64,000 bases of DNA from Planctomycetota bacterium (GCA_014584345.1 JACTNB010000006.1:1-64000), one strand, 5' to 3'; numbered from the stretch's first letter, positions 23,778 to 35,136 are shown. Numbers and translations are program-made. Notes: generated from the letters alone by a model not told the origin.

Positions 23778-26700
23778 GTGGAAATCGGGTTGAGGTTCAT
23801 GTGGAAATGGCATCTGATCCTGCTCTGCGGTGGGTGTCTGTGGTTGCCTGACGGGCTGTCTGCCGATAAGCCGAGGGTAGACTTCGAATCGGAAATTGCA
23901 CCGCTGTTTGCTCGTCATTGCGTGAGTTGTCACGGGACCGAAAAACGGCAAGGGGGTCTGCGTCTGACGAATCGACGCGATGCATTCATCCCGAGTGACT
24001 CCGGAGAACCGGTGTTGATTCCTGGTGATCCCGAGGGGAGCATCCTCTGGGAACGCATCAGCAGTCCGGACGAAAGCCTTCGCATGCCTCCAGAGGGGCC
24101 GCCACTCACGGCGATAGAACTCGAAAAGGTGCGTCGATGGATTCAGACGGGCGCCCACTGGACCAAATCACCAACCGAGGAATCTCACCATTGGGCCTAT
24201 GTAAAACCAGTCCGGCCCCCTTTGCCCGAAGTGAAACTGGCAGAGTGGCCACGGACGCCGGTCGATCATTTTCTGTTGGCGCAAATGGAGAAGCGGGAGT
24301 TCACTCCCGCTCCAGCCATGGACAAAGCGCGGTGGTTGCGCCGAGTTTCTCTGGGGTTGATCGGGCTTCCCCCCACGGTCGCCGAACTCGATCGATTCCT
24401 GGCAGACAACTCACCCCAGGCGGAACAGCAGGTAGTGGATCGCTTGTTGAATTCGCCTCGTTTTGGCGAACACTGGGCACGCCTCTGGCTCGATCTGGCC
24501 CGCTATGCCGACACGAATGGTTATCAGGCGGATCAATACCGTGAGAGCTGGGCCTATCGTGACTGGGTGATTCAGGCCTTGAATGACGACATGCCCTTTG
24601 ATCAGTTTGTGTTGGAACAGCTTGCTGGCGATCTCCTGCCGGATGCCACCGTGGAACAACGCATCGCGACGGGGTTTCATCGCACGGTTACCTGCAATCT
24701 GGAGGCGGGAGTACACCCCGAGGAGAATCGGGTCAATCAGGTGTTCGATCGTGTGAATACGACCGGGACTGTTTTCCTGGGAACGACTCTGGAATGTGCA
24801 CAGTGCCATAATCATAAGTACGATCCCTTCTCGCAACAGGAGTATTACGAACTGTTTGCCTACTTCAATAACACACCGTTAGAAGTGGGAAACAATAGTG
24901 GGGTACAGTTCAATTTCATCGGGCCCCACATGGAACTCCCCGTACCGCCAGCCCAGCAGACCGAGCGAGAGAAACTCCAGACTCTTCAACAACAACTCCG
25001 TCAACAACGAATTAGTGAACTTGAAACGGCTGTCTCCCATTGGGAGTCCCGTGTCGCGGGTGGTTCCTTCAGTTCCGAACCCTGGCAACCATTGACGATC
25101 CGAGAAGTGACCGGGGCCGCTGGCGAGTTGTTTCAGTTGCGTCCAGACCATTCCGTTCTGGTCGAAGGGAATGTACCGGAGGGGAAAACAATCTACACTG
25201 TATTGTTGGACGGGCTCCCCGCGCACGCGACAGCTCTGAAAATCGAATGCCTCACCGACCCCGCTTTGCCCGGCAAGGGACCTGGTCGGGGAGATCCGCA
25301 GCGGAACAATTTTATACTCAGTGAGTTCCAGGCAAGTATCGGATCCGAGCCTGTTTCATTCTCAGCGGCCCGCGCCGATTTCTCACAGCAAAACTGGGAT
25401 GTGGCTGGCGCGATCGATGGAGATCCGAAATCGGGCTGGGCGATTGCCCCGGCGTTTGGCAAACCTCACTGGGCCCTGTTCGTATTGGAGACGCCACTCG
25501 TAAATAAGACGGACGCGCCCTTAATTGTGCAGCTACAGCAAAATTATGGACAAGGCCGAACGATCGGCTGCTTTCGCATTTCAGCAACAACCGAGACCCC
25601 CGCATTGCTCTCCTTGCCAGCAGAGATCCACGCGGTGCTCACCAAACAGCAGCGGAGTGCGGCTGAACGTCGGCAATTGGATCAATGGCTCGTCGGTCAG
25701 GAGTCCGCCTTAAGAAAGCTCGACGCCGAACTGGCCCGCATCGAACAGGAATTGGCTGAACTCCAGCCCCCCACCACCCTGGTGATGGTTGAGATGCAAG
25801 AACCGCGTGAAACACGGGTGATGATTCGTGGCGATTATTTGAACATGGGCAATCCGGTCACTCCAGCGACGCCCGCCATGTTGCATCCGCTCGATCCGGC
25901 GGAGCCCCGCAATCGTCTTGGACTGGCTCGCTGGCTGGTTGATCGGGAGAATCCACTGATCGCGCGGGTCACGGTCAATCGCTGGTGGGCCGAACTCTGG
26001 GGAACCGGCATTGTGGCGACTCTCGAGGACTTCGGGTTGCAGTCCGAGCCCCCCACCCATCCAGAATTATTGGACTGGCTTGCGGTTGAGTTCATGGAGA
26101 ACGGTTGGTCGATGAAGCACCTCCTCAAGCAGATTGTCCTCTCCAGCGCCTATCGGCAATCCTCGCATGTGACAACCGCTTTGTACGAGGTGGACCCGCT
26201 CAATAAATGGCTGGCACGCGGGCCCCGCTTCCGCATGTCAGCCGAGATGATCCGTGATAATGGATTACGGATCAGCGGTCTTTTGAGCGATCAGCGGGGA
26301 GGCCCACCCGTCATGCCTTATCAGCCGGACGGCTTGTGGAACACGGTCGGACGCAATTCCCCGGTCTGGAAAGCCGCGGAGAATGAAAGCCGCTTTCGAC
26401 GTGGTGTGTACGTCTATTGGCGCAGAGCCGCTCCGTACCCCAGTTTCGTCAACTTCGATGCTCCGGACCGTGCCGCCTGCGTGGCTCAACGATCCCGCAC
26501 CAACACGCCGACTCAAGCCCTGACACTGCTCAACGACCCGGCCTGGTTGGAAATGGCAGCCGGACTGGCTTTGCAACTCTTCAACGAGCATCCCCAACTC
26601 AGCGATACTGAAAGAGTCCGCCACGCCTTCCGCCGCACGCTTGCCCGGGAACCCGTTACTGACGAGATTCACATCCTGCTCAGTTTACTGTCGGAAGAAC

Positions 26701-26876
26701 GCGACAGACTACGACAGGACCAACAATCCGCTCGGGCGTTACTCGAGAACCTCAAGCGTCTTCGGGAACTTCTCCTTCTGCCTGACGAGGAGTTACAGGA
26801 CCCCGTCGAGTGGGCCGCCTGGCTGCATCTGGCCAACGTGTTGTTGAATCTGGACGAAACCATCACGCGTAATTGA
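23778..26876 (+). CDS. DUF1549/DUF1553 protein with N-terminal cytochrome motif (module 1)
   Basis: A ~1032-residue exported protein. A signal peptide (KWHLILLCGGCLWLP) is followed by a planctomycete cytochrome C-type motif RHCVSCHG (CxxCH near residue 48), DUF1549 at ~150-360 with CAQCHNHKYDPF near residue 340, a mid beta-rich insert, a coiled coil near 620-680 and DUF1553 at ~700-1010. I prefer GTG 23778, which has GGAGGAG 8 bases upstream; ATG 23799 is the alternative. The family is thought to act in the periplasm with its DUF1501 partner, which follows 38 bases downstream. The substrate is unknown. Confidence 0.88.
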   Translation: MEIGLRFMWKWHLILLCGGCLWLPDGLSADKPRVDFESEIAPLFARHCVSCHGTEKRQGGLRLTNRRDAFIPSDSGEPVLIPGDPEGSILWERISSPDESLRMPPEGPPLTAIELEKVRRWIQTGAHWTKSPTEESHHWAYVKPVRPPLPEVKLAEWPRTPVDHFLLAQMEKREFTPAPAMDKARWLRRVSLGLIGLPPTVAELDRFLADNSPQAEQQVVDRLLNSPRFGEHWARLWLDLARYADTNGYQADQYRESWAYRDWVIQALNDDMPFDQFVLEQLAGDLLPDATVEQRIATGFHRTVTCNLEAGVHPEENRVNQVFDRVNTTGTVFLGTTLECAQCHNHKYDPFSQQEYYELFAYFNNTPLEVGNNSGVQFNFIGPHMELPVPPAQQTEREKLQTLQQQLRQQRISELETAVSHWESRVAGGSFSSEPWQPLTIREVTGAAGELFQLRPDHSVLVEGNVPEGKTIYTVLLDGLPAHATALKIECLTDPALPGKGPGRGDPQRNNFILSEFQASIGSEPVSFSAARADFSQQNWDVAGAIDGDPKSGWAIAPAFGKPHWALFVLETPLVNKTDAPLIVQLQQNYGQGRTIGCFRISATTETPALLSLPAEIHAVLTKQQRSAAERRQLDQWLVGQESALRKLDAELARIEQELAELQPPTTLVMVEMQEPRETRVMIRGDYLNMGNPVTPATPAMLHPLDPAEPRNRLGLARWLVDRENPLIARVTVNRWWAELWGTGIVATLEDFGLQSEPPTHPELLDWLAVEFMENGWSMKHLLKQIVLSSAYRQSSHVTTALYEVDPLNKWLARGPRFRMSAEMIRDNGLRISGLLSDQRGGPPVMPYQPDGLWNTVGRNSPVWKAAENESRFRRGVYVYWRRAAPYPSFVNFDAPDRAACVAQRSRTNTPTQALTLLNDPAWLEMAAGLALQLFNEHPQLSDTERVRHAFRRTLAREPVTDEIHILLSLLSEERDRLRQDQQSARALLENLKRLRELLLLPDEELQDPVEWAAWLHLANVLLNLDETITRN

Positions 26877-26914
26877 AACCATTCCCCCTCGTCGGAATTA
26901 GGCCGGAGAATTGA

Positions 26915-28339
26915 ATGATGAAGCCGCTCGATCCGCAAATACTTGGTCGGCGAGAACTCTTGCAACGGACAGGATTGGGTATGGGGGCTTTCGCGCTCAC
27001 GTCCCTGTTTCAGCGGGATGCCCGTGCGGCTCGGCCCGCAGTTCCACACATCCCTCCTCGTGCGAAAAGCGTGATCTACATTCACTTGGTGGGAGCCCCT
27101 TCGCATCTCGATCTGTTCGAACACAAGCCGGAACTCCAGAAACGCAACGGCGAACTCTGTCCGGAAGAGATGTTTGAGGGGAAACAACTGGCCTTTATTC
27201 GGTCGCGTCCCAGTTTGCTGGGAACTCCCACGGATTCCCGCTTTGCATTCACGCCGGGGAAGCAGTCCGGATTACCGATTTCGAATCTGCTTCCCAAGCT
27301 GCAGCAGGTCTCTGAGGACATCACTTTCATTCGCTCATTGCATACCGATCAATTCAATCACGCGCCTGCCCAAATGTTTTTGCTGAGTGGTTTCCAGCGA
27401 TTCGGTCGTCCCAGTCTCGGGGCCTGGATCAACTACGGGCTGGGAAGTGAAAATGACAATCTACCAGGCTTTGTGGTGATGGTCACCGGATCGGTGCTGG
27501 GAGCGGGAAAAAGTGCCTGGGGGAGTGGTTTTCTGCCGACTGTGCATCAGGGCATTGAGTTTAGGACTCAGGGAGACCCCGTGCTGTTTCTTTCCAATCC
27601 CCCCGGATTCGATGAAACGACCAGACGCCGCACCATTTCGACCATCAACCAATTGAACCAGGCGCAACTGGCTGATGTGGGCGATCCCGAAATCGCCACT
27701 CGGATCAGTCAGTACGAATTGGCTTACCGTATGCAGTCCAGCGTTCCCGAACTGATGGACATTCAGGGGGAACCCGCACATATCCACGAGTTGTATGGCA
27801 CCCAGCCGGGCAAGACGAGCTTCGCAAACAATTGTCTGCTGGCCCGTCGACTTGTCGAACGCGGTGTCCGCTTCGTGCAACTGTTCGACCAGGGCTGGGA
27901 CCATCATGGGAATGTGTTCGAGGCGCTACCCAACAAGGCCCGGCAGGTTGATCAACCGATCGCCGCCCTGATCACCGATCTCAAACAACGCGGGTTGCTC
28001 GATGAGACACTTATCGTCTGGTCCGCGGAATTCGGCCGCACTCCGATGGCACAGGGCACAAATGGAGAGGGAACTCCCACAAAGGCCGGGCGCGATCATC
28101 ACAAAGAGGCATACACCATCTGGCTGGCGGGTGGCGGAGTGAAACGGGCCTGCGTGCATGGCGAAACCGATCCTCTCGGCTATGCCATCACACGCGATCC
28201 CGTGCACGTTCACGACCTCAACGCGACGATTCTCCACCTCCTCGGAATCGATCACGAACAACTCACTTTCAAATACCAGGGCCGCCACTTCCGCCTCACC
28301 GATGTCGAAGGCCAAGTCGTCCATTCGATCATCGGCTGA
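26915..28339 (+). CDS. Tat-exported DUF1501 protein (module 1)
   Basis: A 474-residue DUF1501 protein. The twin-arginine signal [19 protein letters not shown] begins at residue 11. The body has family hallmarks: [49 protein letters not shown] and [14 protein letters not shown]. The fold is related to the alkaline phosphatase/sulfatase superfamily, yet the nucleophile signature of sulfatases is absent. It is co-directional with the DUF1549/1553 gene 38 bases upstream. Its stop codon forms part of a hairpin shared with the converging gene downstream. Confidence 0.9.
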   Translation: MMKPLDPQILGRRELLQRTGLGMGAFALTSLFQRDARAARPAVPHIPPRAKSVIYIHLVGAPSHLDLFEHKPELQKRNGELCPEEMFEGKQLAFIRSRPSLLGTPTDSRFAFTPGKQSGLPISNLLPKLQQVSEDITFIRSLHTDQFNHAPAQMFLLSGFQRFGRPSLGAWINYGLGSENDNLPGFVVMVTGSVLGAGKSAWGSGFLPTVHQGIEFRTQGDPVLFLSNPPGFDETTRRRTISTINQLNQAQLADVGDPEIATRISQYELAYRMQSSVPELMDIQGEPAHIHELYGTQPGKTSFANNCLLARRLVERGVRFVQLFDQGWDHHGNVFEALPNKARQVDQPIAALITDLKQRGLLDETLIVWSAEFGRTPMAQGTNGEGTPTKAGRDHHKEAYTIWLAGGGVKRACVHGETDPLGYAITRDPVHVHDLNATILHLLGIDHEQLTFKYQGRHFRLTDVEGQVVHSIIG

Positions 28340-28362
28340 AGGGAACGGAAATCACTCAGCCG
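28333..28362. terminator. Possible shared terminator spanning two stop codons
   Basis: CGGCTGA (28333-28339) and TCAGCCG (28356-28362) form a perfect 7-bp stem with a 16-base loop. The stem contains the TGA of the + strand DUF1501 gene and the TGA of the converging minus-strand DUF1501 gene. There is no T-run on either side, so intrinsic termination is uncertain. It might also arise by chance from the conserved gene ends. Confidence 0.35.
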
Positions 28363-29777
28363 GAAACCAGCTTGTGGTAAAAGGTTCCCTCGTTGACGGT
28401 GGGGCGTTCGGGACGGCCTTTGTAGTAATAGGTCAGCTGCATATTCCCAAGTCCCAGCAGATGCAGAATGCTGGCATGTATGTCGTGCACGTGCAGCCGA
28501 TCTTCTATGGCGCGGAGCCCGAGTTCATCAGTGGCTCCGAGGACTTGCCCCCCCTTCACGCCCCCACCAGCCATCCACATTGTGAATCCGGTGGGGTTGT
28601 GATCGCGTCCGTTCCCCTGTTCGGACATCGGAGTCCGGCCGAATTCGCCACCCCAAACAACAAGTGTCTCATCGAGCAACCCGCGTTGTTTCAGGTCTTT
28701 AAGTAATCCGGCGACGGGCTTATCCATGGCCTTGCACAACTGGGTATGGTTCGCCTCGATGTTGTTGTGCGCATCCCAGCGGCTTCCGGCACCATGATAG
28801 AGTTGCACGAAACGGACACCCCGTTCGACAAGTCGCCGCGCCAGCAGGCATTGGCGACCGTACGACACGGTCTCCTGTTGATCCATCCCATACAATGCCT
28901 GCGTCGATGAGGTCTCCCCACTCAGATTCACTGCCTCCGGCGCAGCCGACTGCATACGGAAGGCAAGTTCATAACTGCGGATTCGTGCTTCAAGTTCCGT
29001 TTGTTGAGGATAGCTATCGGCAAATGACTGATTTACTGAACTCAGCAGAGACAACTTTCCTTCCTGAATTCCGGAGCTGATACCTTCGGGAGTATTCAAG
29101 TTGGGAATCGGCTGCGATCCTTCCGCAAGCAGTGTGCCCTGATAGGTCGCAGGCATGAACCCCGCACTCCAGTTGCGCGGACCATTGACAACAGTTCCAT
29201 TGCCATCCTGCAACACTACGAAGGCAGGAAGATTCCGATTCTCGGTCCCCAGGCCATAAGACACCCAACTCCCAAGAGAAGGCCTTCCCCCCAGCATGGA
29301 GCAGGTATTCATTTGACAGACACCCGCCGAGTGACTGTTGCCATCGGTCCAGCAAGAGCGAATTACCGCCAGATCGTCGACGCATTCTGCGGTATGGGGA
29401 AGCCAGTCGGAGACCCAGACTCCACTATCGCCGTACTGCTTCCATTTTCGCTTAGACTCCAGCAGCGGTGCATGGAACTCGCCCATCGCGGTGAGGACGG
29501 TACCAAAACTTTCTGGAAGATGCTGTCCGGCGAGGCGATTCAACTCCGGCTTGGGGTCAAATGTATCGAGATGACTGGGGCCACCTTCCATGAACAGAAA
29601 GATGACACTCTTCGCGGTGGGGGCAAAATGTGGAGCCGGATTTCCGGACTTATCCGAGGCCTCAACCAGTGAATGAGATTCGGCCTGCAACGCAGCCAAT
29701 GCGAGTACGCCAAACCCGGCACCACTCTGGGTCAGGAACTCGCGTCGTGTTCGTGGAGAAGTGATGTGATTGTGCAT
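28356..29777 (-). CDS. Tat-exported DUF1501 protein (module 2)
   Basis: A 473-residue DUF1501 protein. The Tat signal TRREFLTQSGAGFGVLALA starts at residue 10 when translation begins at ATG 29777, which I prefer to an upstream ATG overlapping the preceding gene. Hallmarks present are [64 protein letters not shown] and HVHDIHASILHLLG. It forms a pair with the DUF1549/1553 gene 91 bases upstream. It is most similar in wording to the DUF1501 protein of module 7 (59.2-60.6 kb), suggesting duplication of whole modules. Confidence 0.88.
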   Translation of the reverse strand: MHNHITSPRTRREFLTQSGAGFGVLALAALQAESHSLVEASDKSGNPAPHFAPTAKSVIFLFMEGGPSHLDTFDPKPELNRLAGQHLPESFGTVLTAMGEFHAPLLESKRKWKQYGDSGVWVSDWLPHTAECVDDLAVIRSCWTDGNSHSAGVCQMNTCSMLGGRPSLGSWVSYGLGTENRNLPAFVVLQDGNGTVVNGPRNWSAGFMPATYQGTLLAEGSQPIPNLNTPEGISSGIQEGKLSLLSSVNQSFADSYPQQTELEARIRSYELAFRMQSAAPEAVNLSGETSSTQALYGMDQQETVSYGRQCLLARRLVERGVRFVQLYHGAGSRWDAHNNIEANHTQLCKAMDKPVAGLLKDLKQRGLLDETLVVWGGEFGRTPMSEQGNGRDHNPTGFTMWMAGGGVKGGQVLGATDELGLRAIEDRLHVHDIHASILHLLGLGNMQLTYYYKGRPERPTVNEGTFYHKLVSG

Positions 29778-29868
29778 CTGGCAGTCGTTCCTGTTGAAGT
29801 TGTCGCTCGCTGAGAGTATTTGCCGCGAGTGGGCACATTCGATACGGTTACAGTGGTAATTCCGACCA

Positions 29869-32800
29869 TCAACGGACATACAGGAACTCGTTCGAGTTCA
29901 ACAACACATGGCAGAGATCAATGAAAGCGGCATAGGCCGAAGTGAACTTCGGTCCGCGTTCCCCCAGTTCAATATTTAATCCCTCGGGCCGGCTATCCTG
30001 AAGCAGGCCGGGATTGGGTTCGAACTGCCAATAGCCAATCGTTGCGGAGGTGAGTCCTTCCGAGTCAAACAGAAGTTCGGTTTTCGACAAAGCGACGTTC
30101 GAGAGACGAATATCATCGATCAGACCATGAAATCGGTCTCCGCCACGTCCCGATCCGATGGTCAACGGATCTCGATTCGCAGTCATGGAGATCAGCGGAT
30201 TAGGGAATTCAATTGTGGAAAGAAGTTCTTCGTCGTTGGAAAGGTCCTTCAGATGGAAGGTGATCATCCCCGGCATCTCCGAGGTGGTCATTCGCACGCT
30301 CACAGCTGCGTAATACGGTTTATTCAATTCCATATGTTGATCGGAAAATTGAACCACTTCCTGCCGCTGGCCATCCTGGCTGATACCGAAGAGCTGTAAA
30401 ACAAGAGTTTGTGGCTTCCGTCGAGATCCCTTCCCGGAGATCCCGAACAGCCAGCCTGATCGGGAATCGAGTCGACTCATCTTCGCGCCCAATGTTCGCA
30501 CAGCTCCCGATTCGTAGATCGAGCGAAGCTGAAAGATAGCTTCAAAGGTAAAGTCGTCCACGTTCAACCGTTCATGCGGGGGAATCTGAAAACGCTCCTG
30601 TTGTGGCAGGTCCTCAAAGAGCACCGCTTGCCCATGGCGATAAGGAACCTGACCGGTACTCACGCTGGCCGGTACTCCCTCTTCTGTCCTTTGATTGCTT
30701 CTGAGCTGTTCCTGAGTATAGAGAAACAATTTAGCCCGCTGGAGTTCTTCTGCGTTTGGTTGGCGGCCAAACACCGTCCACCACAAAAGTTCCAGTCGCG
30801 ACTGAAGATCGTCGTCGTTCGAAGAGTGAGAATGCACTCGATCGCAGAGTGCCGTTGCATGAGCCAGCATCACCTGGCTGTTAATCAATAACAAGGATTG
30901 GACTGGAGTAGTCGTGGATGCACGGTTCGAACTGCTCGTTATGAACTGCGGCAGATCAAACACTTCCATCAATGGGTCGTGACTGTTGCGCATGACTCGT
31001 GTGTAGATCGACCGACGGGGACGATCCGCCAGAACACTCGGGCCACCGCGAGCCAACTGAAGTTGACCCGTGACCGCGAAGATCGCATCGCGGATCTGTT
31101 CGGCATCCAGCCGTCGCACCTCGCCGCGCCAGTACCAGCGGTTCGTGGGATCGGTTTGCTGAAACTCCGCCAGTTGCGGATGAGAAGCTGACTGTCGGTA
31201 CGTGGCGGAAGTCACGATCAGCCGATGCAGACTCTTCAGCTTCCAGCCTCCTTCCACAAATCGGCTGGTTAACCAATCGAGTAATTGCGGGTGCGTCGGT
31301 CTGCCACCAAGATGACCGAAATCGCTGCTGTTAGCCGCCAGACCTCTTCCAAAGTGGTATTGCCAGACTCGATTGACAATCACGCGTGTTGCCAGTGGAT
31401 TCTCGGGCCGGGTCAGCCAGTGGGCTAGAACTGAACGCCGCCCGGTGGTCTGCGGAACCTCTTCGGGGGGAGTGATTTCTGGAACGTCAGGCTCAAGAAT
31501 TGTGGGGAAACCGGGAGCAACCTCAATCTTCTTTTTCGGGATGATCGTCGGCGGGGCCACCCTGCCAACATCACTGATCGTCATGGGACGAGGCAATTCC
31601 CTGGGCCGCAGCGTATCGAACTTGGCAAGTTCTCGACGGAGTGCCAGGATTTGGTCTTTGTCCTCTCCCTTGATCCGGCCATCGACCCGGGCCTGTTCGT
31701 GGCGAATCAGGCGATCGGCAAACTGGAATAACTGCTTCTCCAGCGCAGTCCGCTCTTCAGGTGCCTTGCGAATGACTTCCTTCAAGTCGTCGGGGTAACG
31801 CTTAATTGTCGCCTCGAAGACATCGCGCAGCGGCTTCTCAAGCAGGGCTGCCACTTGTTTCTGAATTTCGCGAGACTTTTCCTGATACTCAGCAAGCTGC
31901 GAGGCATAGTTAGCCTTTTCCTCGGGTGTTGCCGCGATGACATCATCACGGGGTAAAATCGCTTCAAAAAAAGCTCGTAAGCGAAAGTAGTCTTTCTGCA
32001 GGAGCGGATCAAATTTGTGATCGTGACAGCGAGCACATTGGAAGCCCAGGCCAAGGAAGACATCGCCGGTGACATCCGTTACCTCATTGAGAATTTGATC
32101 CCACTGGCCCCGAATGTCAGGAACATTGTACTCGAAGATACCGTGCCGCAAAAATCCGGTTGCAACCAGCGCAGCGGAATCATCGGGGAAAAGTTCATCC
32201 CCGGCCAGTTGTTCCTGCACAAAGCGATCGTACGGCTTGTCTTCGTTGAAAGACTGAATCACATAATCGCGATACCGCCAGGCTTGGGGGCGGAAAATAT
32301 CGGCCCGATATCCATCGGACTCCGCGTACCTCACCAGATCGAGCCAATGACGAGCCCAGCGTTCTCCGTACTCCGGGCGGGACAGCAACTCATCGACCAC
32401 ACGTTCGTATGCCTGGGGGTCGGTATTCTGTTCAAATGCCTGCACTTCCTCGCGAGTGGGAGGCAGACCAATCAGATCGAAATACAACCGACGCAGCAAT
32501 ACTGCACGATCGGCTTCTGGAGCAGGGACGAGTTGTTGTTCTTCTAACTGCACGGCGATGAAGTGATCGATCTCGTTTCGGCACCAGTCCCTGTTGACTA
32601 ATACTGTTGGCGGAGGTGAATCACTCACAGGCTGAAAAGCCCACCAATTGAGTTCCTCCTGAGTGAAGGTTGGATCTTCTGGCCTCCGGACAACCTCTTC
32701 CTGATCTCCCGGCCAGGGAGCCCCCATTTTTATCCATTGATCGAGCACGGCAATTTGTTCATCGCTCAACTTTTTGGAAGGCGGCATCTCGTAGGATTCG

Positions 32801-33099
32801 TAGCGGACAGCTTCCATCAGCAGGCTGGTCTCAGGCTTACCCGGTTCGATCGCCGGCCCCGATTCCCCACCCAACTGGAGAGCACTGCGAGAATCAACTC
32901 GCAATCCTCCCTTGGCCATTTTTTCGGAATGGCAGTTGTAACACTGCTCAATCAGCAGAGGCCGCACGTGCTTTTCGAAGTACCGGATCTGCTGGGAAGT
33001 CCGCTCATCGTCACCCCAGGTAACGTGCGGGGGCGCGCCGTACACGTACGAAAGGACGACTCCGATCAACAGCAAAGAAGTCTTCTTGTGGAGATTCAT
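29869..33099 (-). CDS. DUF1549/DUF1553 protein with cytochrome motif and LamG-like domain (module 2)
   Basis: A 1076-residue exported protein. A signal peptide is followed by haem motif QCYNCHSEK (CxxCH at residues 53-57), DUF1549 at ~170-385 with [12 protein letters not shown] near residue 355, a charged coiled-coil at ~390-505, DUF1553 at ~560-790 and a C-terminal concanavalin/LamG-like domain at ~850-1040 (FTFEAIFQLRSIYESG, LIDDIRLSNVALS). The LamG-like end suggests carbohydrate binding (inference). The last residues (LCHVLLNSNEFLYVR) are the usual terminus of this family. It shares its full domain order with the module 7 protein. Confidence 0.88.
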   Translation of the reverse strand: MNLHKKTSLLLIGVVLSYVYGAPPHVTWGDDERTSQQIRYFEKHVRPLLIEQCYNCHSEKMAKGGLRVDSRSALQLGGESGPAIEPGKPETSLLMEAVRYESYEMPPSKKLSDEQIAVLDQWIKMGAPWPGDQEEVVRRPEDPTFTQEELNWWAFQPVSDSPPPTVLVNRDWCRNEIDHFIAVQLEEQQLVPAPEADRAVLLRRLYFDLIGLPPTREEVQAFEQNTDPQAYERVVDELLSRPEYGERWARHWLDLVRYAESDGYRADIFRPQAWRYRDYVIQSFNEDKPYDRFVQEQLAGDELFPDDSAALVATGFLRHGIFEYNVPDIRGQWDQILNEVTDVTGDVFLGLGFQCARCHDHKFDPLLQKDYFRLRAFFEAILPRDDVIAATPEEKANYASQLAEYQEKSREIQKQVAALLEKPLRDVFEATIKRYPDDLKEVIRKAPEERTALEKQLFQFADRLIRHEQARVDGRIKGEDKDQILALRRELAKFDTLRPRELPRPMTISDVGRVAPPTIIPKKKIEVAPGFPTILEPDVPEITPPEEVPQTTGRRSVLAHWLTRPENPLATRVIVNRVWQYHFGRGLAANSSDFGHLGGRPTHPQLLDWLTSRFVEGGWKLKSLHRLIVTSATYRQSASHPQLAEFQQTDPTNRWYWRGEVRRLDAEQIRDAIFAVTGQLQLARGGPSVLADRPRRSIYTRVMRNSHDPLMEVFDLPQFITSSSNRASTTTPVQSLLLINSQVMLAHATALCDRVHSHSSNDDDLQSRLELLWWTVFGRQPNAEELQRAKLFLYTQEQLRSNQRTEEGVPASVSTGQVPYRHGQAVLFEDLPQQERFQIPPHERLNVDDFTFEAIFQLRSIYESGAVRTLGAKMSRLDSRSGWLFGISGKGSRRKPQTLVLQLFGISQDGQRQEVVQFSDQHMELNKPYYAAVSVRMTTSEMPGMITFHLKDLSNDEELLSTIEFPNPLISMTANRDPLTIGSGRGGDRFHGLIDDIRLSNVALSKTELLFDSEGLTSATIGYWQFEPNPGLLQDSRPEGLNIELGERGPKFTSAYAAFIDLCHVLLNSNEFLYVR

Positions 33100-33583
33100 G
33101 GATATTCATTAGTTCGGTCAAGAGTTCGTACGACTCCCTCGCGGGAGGATTCCCCCGTCAACAAATCAACATGATACGTTGAATTCAAACACTGTTACCA
33201 TATGTTGACCAGCCGATTTGGCAGAACCGACCAGATTTTCCCGCACAGAGTGCTCACTGCAACAAGCAGCAAAAACATTTCTGAAAGAGCATGGCCTAAC
33301 TCATTACATGGAAAGTAATTATTGTAAAGCTTGGCTGCACAACTATCACCGGATTGTCACCCGCTGGTGAAATCCCCTCAGCCACGACCATTTCACAGTC
33401 TTGCTGCAAGGCAAGAATATTCATCGAGGGCCTGAGTGAAGCCGTTCATCAAGCCCAGAACTCATAATCCCCCCCGAAGCCGCTGCCAAAATCAACTTAC
33501 TCAAACACAACATTTGACCGTAACTCGCTCATTCGTGTAACGTATGATCAAATACCAATATTCCATTTCCAGGATGCGTATTC
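33100..33583. promoter_or_regulatory. Divergent intergenic region with possible promoter
   Basis: This 484-base AT-richer gap separates two divergent transcription units and carries no gene. A candidate promoter for the + strand unit is TTGACC (33514-33519), 16 bases, then TGTAAC (33536-33541), with the start codon 43 bases later. Near the minus-strand gene, CAAC-ATGATAC-GTTG (33167-33181) is a short palindrome that might be an operator. Both are weak by eye. Confidence 0.3.
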
Positions 33584-34978
33584 ATGAACACATTCCATGA
33601 TACTGTTCACGGCTGCAATGGTTTCCGGTCGATGCCGCGTCGTCAGGTTCTTCAAGCCGGCGTGCTTGGCACGCTCGGGCTATCAATGGCCGATCTGTTT
33701 CGCCTGCAGGCCGACGAAACATCGCCCACAACAGGTGCAGCAGGCAAAAAGATTGAACCACGTGCATTGAGCGTGATTCAAATCAACCTGCCTGGTGGCT
33801 TTCCGCATCACGAATCATTCGACCCGAAACCCGAAGCGCCGGTCGAATACCGTGGCTCCTTTGGAGTGGTCAAGACGAGCACCGGCGATGTGTTCAGCGA
33901 CAACTTGCCGACGCTGGCTGCCATCGCCGATAAAATTACAGTGGTGCGTTCCGTTGTGGGGAAGATACCCGACCACGGACTGGCGACCTACCACCTCTAC
34001 ACCGGTTATACGCCTTCGACAGTAATTGACTACCCGCAGATGGGATCCGTCGTCTCTCACGAGCTCGGTGCCCGGGGTGAACTCCCCTGCTACATCGCCA
34101 TTCCCGGTAAGAACGCTTCGAGTGGGGGGACGGGGTTTCTGCCGAGCATCCACGGTGCGTTCGAGACCGGAGGCGACCCGGCAACAGAGAAAAAGAATTT
34201 CCGGGTCCGCGATTTCTCGTTGCCTTCTCACTTGTCCCTGGATCAACTCCAGCGCCGCCGGGCGGTTCGCGACCTGGTCGAACAGCGGATCCGCGGGCTA
34301 GAAGCCAACCCTGTCATGCTCGACACGATGGACGAGTTCCACTATCGGGCCTACTCGCTTTTGACTTCAAAGGAAGCCCAGAATGCATTTTCGTTCGAGG
34401 GCGAAAACGACGAGACATTTGATCTTTATGGCAGTCAGGTCACGGGCGACGTAAAGGGCCCCGATGGTAGGCTCCACCCCAAGGGACTTGCCGAGCGACT
34501 CATCATCGCCCGCCGACTCATCGAAACGGGTGTGCGTTTCGTCACCCTGGAATACGGGTCCTGGGATTGCCACAGCGGAGTTAAGAACACGTGTCTCGAT
34601 CAGATGCGCCCCTTCGATCACGCGATCGCGGGGCTGGTCTCGGATCTGGATCGCCGAGGCCTGCTCGATTCGACCATTGTCTGGGTGACGAGCGAATTCG
34701 GTCGCACTCCGAAAATCAACAAGGAGAGTGGTCGCGACCACTGGGCTCGCTGCTACTCGATGATGCTTGCCGGTGGCGGCTTCAAACGGGGACTAATTTA
34801 CGGTGCCAGCGACTCGACGGGGGGCGAACCCGTCCGCGATGCCGTGACACTAGAGAACCTCATTGCCACCATCTATCACCAGATGGGTATCGATTCGAAC
34901 AAAGAGCTGTTGGCATTTGGCACGCGACCAATTGAAATCATTCGCGATTCCGAGGTCGTCAAGCCACTTATCAGCTAA
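33584..34978 (+). CDS. Tat-exported DUF1501 protein (module 3)
   Basis: A 464-residue DUF1501 protein. The Tat-like signal [19 protein letters not shown] starts at residue 18. Family features are [65 protein letters not shown] and [14 protein letters not shown]. It differs clearly from the other DUF1501 proteins here (no PSHLD; the equivalent is PHHES). Here DUF1501 is the first gene of a five-gene + strand unit, the reverse of the order in the other modules. Confidence 0.88.
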   Translation: MNTFHDTVHGCNGFRSMPRRQVLQAGVLGTLGLSMADLFRLQADETSPTTGAAGKKIEPRALSVIQINLPGGFPHHESFDPKPEAPVEYRGSFGVVKTSTGDVFSDNLPTLAAIADKITVVRSVVGKIPDHGLATYHLYTGYTPSTVIDYPQMGSVVSHELGARGELPCYIAIPGKNASSGGTGFLPSIHGAFETGGDPATEKKNFRVRDFSLPSHLSLDQLQRRRAVRDLVEQRIRGLEANPVMLDTMDEFHYRAYSLLTSKEAQNAFSFEGENDETFDLYGSQVTGDVKGPDGRLHPKGLAERLIIARRLIETGVRFVTLEYGSWDCHSGVKNTCLDQMRPFDHAIAGLVSDLDRRGLLDSTIVWVTSEFGRTPKINKESGRDHWARCYSMMLAGGGFKRGLIYGASDSTGGEPVRDAVTLENLIATIYHQMGIDSNKELLAFGTRPIEIIRDSEVVKPLIS

Positions 34979-35136
34979 GGACTGGGCATTAGCTGACTGT
35001 CTGATTTGTTACTCTGGACGACAGCCTGGATCAGACAGCAGGCAACAGAAAAACGGTTCCGATCGTCAACAAGGGACAGTCATCGATCGAATGATCCTAA
35101 TTGCAGATGCGATTTTCCTGCAGGAGTCATAACAGC

